Shown in pieces: positions 26,624 to 33,838 of a stretch of 64,000 nt of DNA (the first letter of the stretch is position 1; each line of letters starts with the position of its first letter). Location of the stretch: positions 1 through 64,000 of IMG/VR virus record IMGVR_UViG_3300025131_000007. One strand, given 5' to 3'. The DNA comes from a virus. Made by a program: the position numbers and the translations under genes. The notes below the pieces were generated by a model that worked only from the letters and a program-made list of their open reading frames with translations, did not search any database and was not told the origin of the DNA.

Positions 26624-27440
26624 ACACAACAAGAAGCGTAATACGGCTTTTGTTTTTGAATCGCTTATTAAAGAGATTACGATATCAATTCTTAAAGAAG
26701 ATAAAGAAAGAAAAGATAAGGCGATATCTTTAGTAAGAAAACATTTTAAAGCGGGAAGTGTTCTTCACCAACATCTTCAGTGCTATCGCTCATTGTATGA
26801 AAATCAAAATTTGACTAAAGAAATATGCGAGAAGATTTTAAAAGAAGCAAAACTTTCGACACGCACGATAGATACAGAAGGGTTATTTAAAAGCCAGACT
26901 GATTTAATTAATGATGTTAATAAAGAATTGGAACCGAGTGTGTTCAATAACTTTGTCCCTAATTACAAAACATTGGCAACCATTGATCAAATTTTTTCTA
27001 CCAAACTTTCTCCTAAAAATGCGGTTATTTTAGAATCGCAAGTTATCCACAATATGATGAAAAACCCTAATAACAAAGAATCGCTCGACCCGGTAGATAG
27101 TTTAGTCGTGACATCTTTTGCGTCTAAATTTAATTCTAAATATGATGAGTTTTTGTTAGAAAATCAAAAAGATTTATTGAATCACTATATTTCATCTTTT
27201 ACTGATAACGCATTGGGATTGAAAATGTTTCTTAATGATGAAATTGGAAGATTGAAGGATCGTTTACAAGAAGCACTCACTGTTGACGAAATTAAAAATG
27301 ATGCAGAAATGGTACAAAAAACCAAGAAAGTGTTTGAAAAATTACAGGAGTTTAAGAATAGCGGCATACACGAGAGTGTAGTGCTAGCGGTGCTGCGCAC
27401 ACAGCAATTGGAACAGGAAATATTTGATAATGACAATTAA
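26613..27440 (+). CDS. Conserved head-region protein, unknown function (275 aa)
   Basis: The protein is charged and largely helical, starting MKIRHNKKRNTAFVFESLIK, with many Lys/Glu heptad-like stretches near the C-terminus (VQKTKKVFEKLQEF). It has no catalytic motif or membrane segment. From memory the same start recurs between portal and prohead protease in marine T4-like phages, so it probably belongs to head assembly or the prohead core. It overlaps the portal gene by 11 bases and the next gene by 11 bases. Confidence 0.6.
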   Translation: MKIRHNKKRNTAFVFESLIKEITISILKEDKERKDKAISLVRKHFKAGSVLHQHLQCYRSLYENQNLTKEICEKILKEAKLSTRTIDTEGLFKSQTDLINDVNKELEPSVFNNFVPNYKTLATIDQIFSTKLSPKNAVILESQVIHNMMKNPNNKESLDPVDSLVVTSFASKFNSKYDEFLLENQKDLLNHYISSFTDNALGLKMFLNDEIGRLKDRLQEALTVDEIKNDAEMVQKTKKVFEKLQEFKNSGIHESVVLAVLRTQQLEQEIFDNDN

Positions 27441-27969
27441 AGTTACAATTGGAAAAGAGGGAGATCAAGCTGTCGTTCGTTTAGAGATGAACATTCGAAA
27501 AGCCATTAATGGCGATTTGATGATTTTTGATCATGGTGATATTGATATTGTATTATCTCCTTCGAACAATACTGTGGTTGCTTTTCCCAAAGAAACTATG
27601 AACGATCTGGTGTACGGCGCGCAAAACAGGCTTTTTACTCATTTACACAAGCGCGGCATTGTCATTCCGGAATCCATTCAGGCAGCTTCTTTTAGCGGAG
27701 CATTTGAGGCTAAACTACAACAGCCGTTTAAGGAAAGTGTGAGTTCGGCAAAAATGGCATTGGTGAATATCTCTCAATTTATTGATGAAGAGCGTCCTTA
27801 TTTTGAATCAACGGAAGCAATTATTTCGATGTCTGATGATGAACTTGTTCATCCCGACAATACTGATTCTACCGAATTGGGGGCTGTTCCACAAGCGACC
27901 GACAAAGGATCGATTAGGCCGGGATACGTCAGAGACTCTTATGGTATAAACTATATGTACACAATTTGA
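27430..27969 (+). CDS. Conserved head-region protein, unknown function (179 aa)
   Basis: The ATG at 27430 is preferred over an in-frame TTG six bases upstream. The first half is a compact beta-rich domain (TIKVTIGKEGDQAVVRLEMN ... DIDIVLSP), and the second half is more helical with an acidic stretch and a Tyr-rich end (YGINYMYTI). No motif is recognised. It lies in the portal-protease interval with overlapping ends, so a head assembly role is inferred. Confidence 0.55.
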   Translation: MTIKVTIGKEGDQAVVRLEMNIRKAINGDLMIFDHGDIDIVLSPSNNTVVAFPKETMNDLVYGAQNRLFTHLHKRGIVIPESIQAASFSGAFEAKLQQPFKESVSSAKMALVNISQFIDEERPYFESTEAIISMSDDELVHPDNTDSTELGAVPQATDKGSIRPGYVRDSYGINYMYTI

Positions 27970-27982
27970 GGGAGAAACTAAA

Positions 27983-28357
27983 ATGATGGAATTAATATAT
28001 TTTACATTGATTGCATCGGGTCTGACCCAGATTGTTGTTTATAGTGATATGCCGCTAGCGAAGGAATTGAGACCTCCAAAAGAGTTTTTGCGCGGATACG
28101 GGAAGCTTTTTCATTGCCCGATGTGTGTGGGCTTCCACGTTGGTTGGTTTTTAATGTTGCTTTCCCCATACACAGAACTATTTAGTTTTGATGTTTCGGC
28201 AGCAAATTTCTTCCTTTTGGGGTGGTTATCTTCTGGAACCTCATATATTTTAAATATGATCTTCGGTGATCATGGAATTAAAATTCAACGTAACATAGAG
28301 GTAATTAACGATGAAAAGTGGTATTTGGACAACAAGATGGATGATACAACCAGTTAG
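27983..28357 (+). CDS. Small membrane protein, DUF1360-like (124 aa)
   Basis: There are three hydrophobic stretches: residues 3-22 (IYFTLIASGLTQIVVY), about 52-66 (GFHVGWFLMLLSPY) and 75-93 (NFFLLGWLSSGTSYILN). Between the first two lies LFHCPMCVGFHVG, a Cys-Pro-x-Cys-x-Gly motif seen in DUF1360-type membrane proteins. A membrane protein amid head genes is unusual; it could act during prohead assembly at the membrane, as T4 proheads do, but this is speculation. A GAGGGAG ribosome site precedes it. Confidence 0.55.
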   Translation: MMELIYFTLIASGLTQIVVYSDMPLAKELRPPKEFLRGYGKLFHCPMCVGFHVGWFLMLLSPYTELFSFDVSAANFFLLGWLSSGTSYILNMIFGDHGIKIQRNIEVINDEKWYLDNKMDDTTS

Positions 28358-28379
28358 GCGTTGCAAGTCTGGTTGTTAA
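28311..28379 (+). CDS. Candidate 22-residue basic peptide overlapping the membrane-protein gene
   Basis: ATG at 28311 to TAA at 28379, in a different frame from the overlapping gene. A good AGAGGT ribosome site ends 8 bases upstream. The peptide begins MKSGIW, is rich in Arg, Lys and Trp, and ends RRCKSGC. The short reading frame with a well-placed ribosome site and a terminator just downstream suggests real translation, but it could be chance. Confidence 0.35.
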   Translation: MKSGIWTTRWMIQPVRRCKSGC

Positions 28380-28384
28380 CTCGC

Positions 28385-28404
28385 GCGGGTAATGCCCGCA
28401 TTTT
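28385..28404 (+). terminator. Weak intrinsic terminator
   Basis: GCGGG (28385-28389), loop TAATG, CCCGC (28395-28399), then ATTTT. The stem is only 5 bp but GC-rich, and it lies in the 45-base gap before the protease gene. Confidence 0.5.
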
Positions 28405-28424
28405 ATTAATAAGGTGAGAGACTA

Positions 28425-29030
28425 ATGAGTAAAAAACTTTTGAGAGAATACTATCAACTATGCGAAGGTGGCGTATGCCAAGATCTTTTGACAGAAGAAG
28501 AAAAAAGATTTGTATCTGATGGTGGCATGATCCTTTCGGGTATTATGCAAATGGCAGAGACTGTGAATGGTAATGGAAGAGTATATCCGCACTGTGTTTT
28601 AATGAAAGAAATTCGCAATTATGCAAAGCTTGTAAAAGAGAAACGAGCATTGGGAGAACTAGATCACCCTGATGATTCTGTTATTAATTTGCGTAATGCC
28701 TCGCATTTGGTCACTTCGTGCTGGATGGAGGGGAACAAAGTCATGGGAAAAATTCAAGTTCTCAACACGCCATCTGGAAAAATCTTACAAGAACTCGTAA
28801 AAGGTGGCGTAAGTATAGGAATCTCTTCGAGGGGAATGGGCTCCGTTACAGAAAACAACGGCCAGACAATTGTGGAGGATGACTTTCAATTGATTTGTTT
28901 TGATATGGTGTCGGAACCATCGACCCCAGGAGCCTTTATGATGAAAGAGGCAAAAGAATACACTAATACAGTTTTCACCAAAGCAGATACAATTAATCGT
29001 CTCTTAAATGAGGTTTTAGAGAGTGAGTGA
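28425..29030 (+). CDS. 21: Prohead core serine protease (gp21-like)
   Basis: The protease degrades the scaffold and trims capsid and internal proteins during head maturation. The herpesvirus/T4 assemblin-type catalytic residues are visible: His81 in GELDHP and the serine in ISSRGMGSV (Ser134 or Ser135). The 201-residue length is close to T4 gp21 (212). It lies upstream of scaffold and capsid genes as in T4, but separated from them by several decoration-type genes and bS21. It ends with an 8-base overlap into the next gene. Confidence 0.88.
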   Translation: MSKKLLREYYQLCEGGVCQDLLTEEEKRFVSDGGMILSGIMQMAETVNGNGRVYPHCVLMKEIRNYAKLVKEKRALGELDHPDDSVINLRNASHLVTSCWMEGNKVMGKIQVLNTPSGKILQELVKGGVSIGISSRGMGSVTENNGQTIVEDDFQLICFDMVSEPSTPGAFMMKEAKEYTNTVFTKADTINRLLNEVLESE

Positions 29031-30036
29031 TTGGTCAAGTTATAGCGATGATAAACGCCGTATGGATACGTGGAAGGAGTTTCTTACAGAAGCCCCCACC
29101 TCCAAAGGTCGTATTGGCAAAACTCTGCGAAGCACCGAGCCATCGCGCTCTATTCGGGATAGAGTAAAAGGATACTATCACGTCTATGCCCCCGGTCAAG
29201 TAGTGGAACCCCCCGACGAGGTTGAGCCCAAGCCCCAACCTGCTCCTGAGCCCGCTCCCGAGCCCGAACCAAAGCCCGAACCACAACCCGCGCCGACTCC
29301 CGAGCCTCAACAGATGGGGAGGTTTGTGCTGAAAAATATGTCACCTCAATCTTTAGAGATTATGGGAACACATTGGGATCCTCCCATCAAAACCGCCAAT
29401 TTGAGTGCGGATGCTCCACGTAGTAGTGAAGAAAAAGAGTTTCTTGCGGCATTAGATAAATTTGTAGCATTTGTCGGGCCTTTTATGGGCGCACCACTTT
29501 CTAAATTGTCTACTGATCCTGAGATTTTAGCTATTACCGACAAAGAACAACAGAAACAAGCGCTAGCTACCAAACAATCTGCACTTCAACGTCAAATATT
29601 TGAAGGTGGTTATACCAACCCGGTGTCTAAAATAATTGATTCGGATTATTTAAGAGGAAACAAAGAACAACTCATTCAAAAATATCAATTGTTGCGCCAG
29701 AAGAGCCCGGCCACAGCGGCCCAAATTTATCAAATAGCTAATTTATTTGTGGGCGGAACAAAAACAAAGTCTGGAGTGAAGAGACGAAACGCGTTTTTGG
29801 ATTTAATGAGAAGTGTCGAATGGGATCCCACATGGTCTACAGCGATGCCCTCCTATAGCGGCCCCGGCCGTGCTAAAGGAGAGAAGACAAGTGGAGAAAA
29901 AGAACAAATTAGTCAAACCGATCTAAATAAATTACGAAAAATGAAAGCTAGAAGTGTGGGATCGTCTTCGAAGAAATTAGAAAATATTATTATTGATGAA
30001 ATAGAGAGGCTATTAAATGAAAAAACAAGATCTTAA
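29023..30036 (+). CDS. Head-region protein with Pro/Glu-rich linker and targeting-like N-terminus (337 aa)
   Basis: Starts at GTG 29023 inside the end of the protease gene; an ATG at 29062 is possible but has no ribosome site. Near the start is MDTWKEFLTEA, a close match in pattern to the T4 head-targeting peptide MKTYQEFIAEA. A Pro/Glu/Lys/Ala repeat linker (about residues 64-92) leads to a helical domain of about 200 residues. The C-terminal KKLENIIIDEIERLLNE echoes the N-terminal helix of other proteins here. A prohead core or internal protein is inferred. It overlaps the next gene by 20 bases. Confidence 0.5.
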   Translation: MSDWSSYSDDKRRMDTWKEFLTEAPTSKGRIGKTLRSTEPSRSIRDRVKGYYHVYAPGQVVEPPDEVEPKPQPAPEPAPEPEPKPEPQPAPTPEPQQMGRFVLKNMSPQSLEIMGTHWDPPIKTANLSADAPRSSEEKEFLAALDKFVAFVGPFMGAPLSKLSTDPEILAITDKEQQKQALATKQSALQRQIFEGGYTNPVSKIIDSDYLRGNKEQLIQKYQLLRQKSPATAAQIYQIANLFVGGTKTKSGVKRRNAFLDLMRSVEWDPTWSTAMPSYSGPGRAKGEKTSGEKEQISQTDLNKLRKMKARSVGSSSKKLENIIIDEIERLLNEKTRS

Positions 30037-30454
30037 ACAACTTATCAAACCATTGGTTAAAGAATGCATTCACGAAGTTCTTATCGAAGAAGGGCTTTTG
30101 TCTAATGTGGTTGCTGAAGTGGCGAAAGGTATGCAAAGCAACTTGATGGTAGAAGAAAGACCTCGTAAAAAATCCTCCCAACCTCTATTTAAAGAAGATC
30201 GCCCACCAAAGCGCCCTCCGCGAGAGGGGAAGAGAAAAATGGAACAACAACGCAAACGACTAATGGATGCTATCGGAAAAGAAGCCTACAATGGTGTGGA
30301 TGTGTTTGAGGGAACTGAACCAATGCGAAAAGCGGGGAGCCCAAATGGGTCTACCCAAATGCCTTCGGTTTTGGGGGATGACACAGGGGATGCTGGTGTC
30401 GACATTTCTTCGCTGATCGCCGGCGCGTCCCAAGTATGGAAAGCAATAAAATAG
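30017..30454 (+). CDS. Conserved head-region protein next to bS21 (145 aa)
   Basis: The N-terminal amphipathic helix MKKQDLKQLIKPLVKECIHE resembles the shared peptide of 20347 and 20838. A strongly basic, Pro/Lys/Arg-rich middle (ERPRKKSSQPLFKEDRPP) and a conserved-looking end with NGVDVFEGTEP and VDISSLIAG follow. From memory this arrangement recurs beside phage S21 genes in marine phages. The basic middle suggests nucleic-acid binding, perhaps inside the head; that is inference. It starts within the previous gene and ends 7 bases before the S21 gene. Confidence 0.55.
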   Translation: MKKQDLKQLIKPLVKECIHEVLIEEGLLSNVVAEVAKGMQSNLMVEERPRKKSSQPLFKEDRPPKRPPREGKRKMEQQRKRLMDAIGKEAYNGVDVFEGTEPMRKAGSPNGSTQMPSVLGDDTGDAGVDISSLIAGASQVWKAIK

Positions 30455-30461
30455 GTGTAGA

Positions 30462-30707
30462 ATGGGGAAAAAATTAGTATATGCTAGCGTGACTGCTAAG
30501 GAATGTCGCGGCAATGTTGAGAAGATGATTCGAAAATTTCTTAAAAAAGTAAAGAAAGAAAGAATTATTGAGCAAGTGAGAGATCGTCGTTTCCATAAGA
30601 AACCCTCAGTGAAAAAAAGAGAGAAGAGGATCCGAGCAGAACGCATGCGCCGCCGCGAACAACTAAAACGTCGGAAAGCAGAAGAAAGACGTAATAGAAG
30701 AAATTAG
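30462..30707 (+). CDS. rpsU: Phage-encoded ribosomal protein bS21
   Basis: This 81-residue, very basic protein has the S21 pattern: a short N-terminal strand (KLVYASVTAKECRGNVEKMI), a long first helix (RKFLKKVKKERIIEQVRDRR), the FHKKPSVKKREK(R) element that corresponds to F(Y)xKPSxxRxx in bacterial S21, and a long Arg/Lys helix. Bacterial S21 sits on the 30S platform next to the Shine-Dalgarno helix and affects initiation. Phage S21 homologues are known in marine and other large phages and are thought to replace host S21 and favour phage mRNAs. Its place among late head genes is notable. It is slightly longer than typical bacterial S21. Confidence 0.85.
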   Translation: MGKKLVYASVTAKECRGNVEKMIRKFLKKVKKERIIEQVRDRRFHKKPSVKKREKRIRAERMRRREQLKRRKAEERRNRRN

Positions 30708-30709
30708 TG

Positions 30710-30717
30710 ACTATTTA
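30710..30717 (+). promoter_or_regulatory. Candidate late-promoter motif ACTATTTA
   Basis: The motif starts 41 bases upstream of the ATG at 30751, just after the S21 stop codon, and is the same 8-mer found before other structural genes. Confidence 0.45.
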
Positions 30718-30750
30718 TTAATAGTTTGAAAAAATCGGAGGTTTTATAAC

Positions 30751-31182
30751 ATGGCAAATCTGACGGCTGACCACCCTTATCAAGTATCGGTTGGTATTAA
30801 TCATGTGGGCGCTTACCAAGTAAGTGGCCGACCATACGCCAGTGCGAGCATTGATGCGAAACATGGTCTTCGCCCGGGCGGATATGAGATTGAGTTCCCT
30901 TATGTTACAAAGTGGTTCCAGGTTATCAATGGAGATTCAACGAACGCATGTAAAGTTGCTTTTTCCCTCAGCGGGATGACCGGATCCGGAAATTATTTTA
31001 CGATAGATGCAGCCCCATCCGGGGATCACAAATATAGTGAAATATATGACACGAAAGTATCGAGTATCTGGGTGTCAGGATCGACCAATGTACAAATTGT
31101 GGCAGGTCTAACGAGTATTTTACCAAATAGAACCACCACCATCAGTGGAAGTAACTTCTCAGGTTCTGTGGGAGTCGGTTAA
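30751..31182 (+). CDS. Beta-rich virion protein, head decoration type (143 aa)
   Basis: The protein is small, Ser/Gly/Thr-rich and beta-structured, starting MANLTADHPYQVSVGINHVG, with no charged core, signal peptide or catalytic motif. It has a strong GGAGG ribosome site and its own candidate late promoter. It begins a run of three adjacent proteins with similar composition between the protease and scaffold genes. A head surface or short-fibre component is likely by composition and position; no family is named. Confidence 0.5.
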   Translation: MANLTADHPYQVSVGINHVGAYQVSGRPYASASIDAKHGLRPGGYEIEFPYVTKWFQVINGDSTNACKVAFSLSGMTGSGNYFTIDAAPSGDHKYSEIYDTKVSSIWVSGSTNVQIVAGLTSILPNRTTTISGSNFSGSVGVG

Positions 31183-31184
31183 TA

Positions 31185-31874
31185 ATGGCGCAGTTTGGTT
31201 GGGCATACATTAATTGTGATAACAGCACTGGCGGATCTGGTCAAGCGGCAGGACCAACCGGATCTATTCAATTTTTAACCGGTGCGAATGCGAGCAGTGG
31301 ATCTGCTAATTTTTTGTATCATACCTCAGCTTATGCCGGCTATGATGCTAGCACACTTGTTCTAACCGGAACTTTGGTGGTAAGTGGAAATATTTCCGCC
31401 AGTTCTTATACTATTAAGGATATTTCCAGAATCGAAGCGAGCGGTTCTACCTTCTTTGGAGATTCCACCGATGACACTCACGCTCGAACCGGAAGTTTAT
31501 ATATGGTACGAGATGACGCAGGGGGAACTCCGTATTTTTCCACATTAGCAGCCTACCAACAAACATATGCGAAAGCATTTCGCGTAGGATACACAGGAAC
31601 ATTCGCTACCGTTTTTACTTCTTCAGTTGCTAATTACATTTTTGGAATGCGCAATACCGGAGATGTAAACTTTAGGCTCCATAGCGCCTCTGATTGCGAC
31701 GATGGTACTATGATATTAATAAAAGACGAAGCTGTTAGCCGAACACCGAGTACTAGTATTACCATTTCGGCATCTTCTCCCGATACGATTGATGGGGCTG
31801 ATTATTATATTTTGACAGGCACATTGCCAGCCATTGGGCTCTATTCTAACGGGAGCAACTGGTTCGTATATTAA
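31185..31874 (+). CDS. Beta-rich virion protein, unknown role (229 aa)
   Basis: Gly/Ser/Thr-rich with a GSIQFLTGANASSGSANFLY start region and LVLTGTLVVSGNISASSY, a strand-turn pattern common in phage fibre shafts and heads. The last 40 residues (ISASSPDTIDGADYYILTG ... GSNWFVY) end with a typical beta-strand closing Trp-Phe-Val-Tyr, paralleled by the next gene's GNWLIL and by VNWNIC at 33690. These related C-terminal ends suggest shared assembly modules. It follows the previous gene with 2 bases between. Confidence 0.5.
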   Translation: MAQFGWAYINCDNSTGGSGQAAGPTGSIQFLTGANASSGSANFLYHTSAYAGYDASTLVLTGTLVVSGNISASSYTIKDISRIEASGSTFFGDSTDDTHARTGSLYMVRDDAGGTPYFSTLAAYQQTYAKAFRVGYTGTFATVFTSSVANYIFGMRNTGDVNFRLHSASDCDDGTMILIKDEAVSRTPSTSITISASSPDTIDGADYYILTGTLPAIGLYSNGSNWFVY

Positions 31875-31892
31875 TAGGGGAGTTGTTGCTCA

Positions 31893-32513
31893 ATGGCATT
31901 TAATAGATTATCAGGAACAATAGTTGCGCCTAATTATTTTGGCCCAGGCGATGGCCCGGGCACCAATATTATATCTGGCACACTGCACGGTGATGGCGCG
32001 GAAATTATTGAAGTTCCTCGTATAGTTGCTGATCCTACTGAAAATTATATGCTCACTGTGGGCGTTAATGAAAACTCTATGGTGGGTGAGCCTAACTTAA
32101 GATTTGATGGCAGCACTTTGTCTTTAGATGGTGATTTGAGTGCTAGTATTAATATTTCTGCATCTATTTTTTATGGATCAGGCGCAGGTCTCACCGATGT
32201 TCCGACGGCTGGCAACGAATCTGTTAATAATGTAGCAGTTTCGGCTTCTATGGCAAAGGGGTTTAATTATGTAAGCGCAGTAAGTAGCGCTGTGGGTGTA
32301 TTTATGCCACACACTGCCTCTACTTCTGTGGGAGATGTTGTGCGTATGAAGGCAACATCCGGTGTTTCGGAAAATAATTCTATAACTGTTTTTTCCGAAT
32401 CGGGATCTAATGTTAGCATAAGTATTGATGGTATACAATCGGTTGTAATGGAATCTGAATATGGGGCAGTTTCGTTTATTTATGTGAGTTCCGGGAATTG
32501 GCTAATACTGTAG
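31893..32513 (+). CDS. Beta-rich virion protein, unknown role (206 aa)
   Basis: It begins MAFNRLSGTIVAPNYFGPGD and contains a LRFDGSTLSLDGDLSASINI repeat-like beta segment and a FYGSGAGLTDVP element, which recurs as YFGSGVGLTNLQ in the fibre-like protein at 33839. It ends in GNWLIL. No enzyme or membrane features are present. This is the last gene before a strong terminator. A fibre or head-surface protein is inferred from the shared modules. Confidence 0.5.
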   Translation: MAFNRLSGTIVAPNYFGPGDGPGTNIISGTLHGDGAEIIEVPRIVADPTENYMLTVGVNENSMVGEPNLRFDGSTLSLDGDLSASINISASIFYGSGAGLTDVPTAGNESVNNVAVSASMAKGFNYVSAVSSAVGVFMPHTASTSVGDVVRMKATSGVSENNSITVFSESGSNVSISIDGIQSVVMESEYGAVSFIYVSSGNWLIL

Positions 32514-32547
32514 ATCGAATAGAGAGCACCAAAGTCATTATAATATT

Positions 32548-32573
32548 ATTCTTCTTCGGAAGGATTTTTTTTT
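32548..32573 (+). terminator. Strong intrinsic terminator (UUCG loop)
   Basis: ATTCTTC (32548-32554), TTCG loop, GAAGGAT (32559-32565), followed by eight T. The stem is 7 bp with one G-T pair, capped by a C(UUCG)G tetraloop. Confidence 0.85.
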
Positions 32574-32690
32574 ATCAGTGAAGACAAGGTTTATAAGCCA
32601 TTGGCTTGCGGTGCGTCTAGTTAACGGTGAAGGTCGACTATGGTCGATCGCATCGAGATTGGGGGATCCCTAGTCTCGAAGTTACCATTT
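32574..32690 (+). ncRNA. Candidate structured RNA or structured 5' leader
   Basis: The longest gene-free gap (32514-32724) holds, after the terminator, a segment that folds well by eye. One hairpin is AAGCC (32595-32599) / GGCTT (32603-32607). A three-way junction follows: outer helix GGTGA (32626-32630) / TTACC (32682-32686), hairpin TCGAC (32634-32638) / GTCGA (32643-32647) with loop TATG, and a 12-bp hairpin from 32653-32664 to 32668-32679 with loop GAT and only two G-T pairs. No tRNA T-loop or open frame is present. It could be a leader for the gene at 32725 or a separate RNA. Confidence 0.45.
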
Positions 32691-32724
32691 AAATTAATTA
32701 AACTAATATGGAGGGTTTTATTAT

Positions 32725-33690
32725 ATGGCTTATAAATTTCAAGTAGGCCCCGCGATTATGTCCGGGAGCCTCAAACAAGAGGATACAATTACCTCTACTA
32801 GCACCATTTCTGGTGCGGCTGTTCAAGGTGAAGCAGGAACGCTGACTTCACTTGACTTACAAGTTGGTGGAATCACCAGCGCCGGTGCAATCGCTGGTGT
32901 TACTACTATGTCGACCGACGATATCACTTATGGTAATACCGGAATTGACGTCGATGATGCGGCTGCTAGTAACTTCACCATCCAACAAGAAAATGCAACC
33001 AAAGCGATCCGCATCAAACTAGGAGCGGCAGGTGCTGGAACTTCCGGCTTTGGTATAAGAGACAGCAGCAACGGCAATCTATGGGCAGTATTGGATACTG
33101 GAAAGGTTTCTGGTTCGGGAATTCTACACCAGGTGGGTGCTGTTACATTCGGTAGCACCCTTAGTGTAACTGGTGCTGTTTCTGGTGCGGCAGAACTATA
33201 TCATGCCGGCGCAGCTACATTCAGTAGCACCCTTAGTGTAACTGGTGCTGTTTCTGGTGCTGCTGCAACATTCACCTCAACAGCGCTGAGTGATGATCTC
33301 ACGGTGAGCAGCGATATTCTCCCCGCAGCAGATTCAGTCAGTGATATAGGTAGTTCTAGCGCATACTTTGCGAACATATATGTTGATACCATCCACGGTG
33401 GTAGTAATGCTCTGAGTGTTCAAACACTGTCGGCAAGTTCCTTGACTGTTTCAGCTTCAACTGATTTTGTTTTGGTCGCTAAGACTTCTGCTTCTGTTAC
33501 GTTGGCTACTGCTGCAGCAGGACGCAAAGTTATCATTAAGATGTCTGGTTCTCATACCATGGCAACTATTGGTGCAGGTGCCGATGATAACATTTCTGAA
33601 GTTCCAGCCGGTGGATCATTGATTTTGGAGGCTAGCGGCGCTGCTGTCACTATGCTTGCTTATGATGCTGTAAACTGGAATATCTGCTAA
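32725..33690 (+). CDS. Ser/Ala/Gly-rich beta-repeat structural protein (321 aa)
   Basis: The whole chain is low in charge and rich in Ser, Ala, Gly, Thr and Val, with repeated 'STLSVTGAVSGAA'-type strands (residues about 143-155 and 167-179), a pattern typical of beta-helical or fibrous virion proteins. The C-terminus (GGSLILEASGAAVTMLAYDA, then VNWNIC) resembles the ends of the proteins at 31185 and 31893 and of the decoration-type protein at 38264. It has its own GGAGGG ribosome site after the structured leader and is followed by a strong terminator, so it seems to form a one-gene unit, consistent with high expression. Confidence 0.55.
   Translation: MAYKFQVGPAIMSGSLKQEDTITSTSTISGAAVQGEAGTLTSLDLQVGGITSAGAIAGVTTMSTDDITYGNTGIDVDDAAASNFTIQQENATKAIRIKLGAAGAGTSGFGIRDSSNGNLWAVLDTGKVSGSGILHQVGAVTFGSTLSVTGAVSGAAELYHAGAATFSSTLSVTGAVSGAAATFTSTALSDDLTVSSDILPAADSVSDIGSSSAYFANIYVDTIHGGSNALSVQTLSASSLTVSASTDFVLVAKTSASVTLATAAAGRKVIIKMSGSHTMATIGAGADDNISEVPAGGSLILEASGAAVTMLAYDAVNWNIC
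33145..33260 (+). repeat. Direct repeat of 44 bases, 72 bases apart
   Basis: 33145-33188 and 33217-33260 are identical except for one base (33151 against 33223). They encode the two STLSVTGAVSGA strands of the protein at 32725. The 72-base period keeps frame, consistent with recent duplication of a beta-repeat unit of 24 residues. Confidence 0.8.
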
Positions 33691-33735
33691 ATTTCATATA
33701 CGAAAAAGACCAATATTTATTATTGCTCTCTTTCC

Positions 33736-33765
33736 AAGGTATCCCTTCGGGGGTACCTTTTTTTT
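33736..33765 (+). terminator. Strong intrinsic terminator (10-bp stem, UUCG loop)
   Basis: AAGGTATCCC (33736-33745), TTCG, GGGGTACCTT (33750-33759), followed by a T run to 33765. It lies 45 bases after the stop of the gene at 32725. Confidence 0.92.
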
Positions 33766-33812
33766 GTCTTTAAATTCATCTATAAGAGAAGTGGGAAAAA
33801 TCATATAATGCC

Positions 33813-33820
33813 TCTATTTA
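33813..33820 (+). promoter_or_regulatory. Candidate late-promoter motif TCTATTTA
   Basis: 26 bases upstream of the ATG at 33839 and downstream of the terminator at 33736-33765, where a new promoter is required. Confidence 0.45.
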
Positions 33821-33838
33821 TACACAAGAGGTAAGAAT

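Noticed and set aside
32514-32724. Possible tRNA gene in the longest gap
   Set aside because: No GTTCRAnYC-type T-loop or acceptor stem with plausible anticodon arm could be found; the fold is a different three-way junction.
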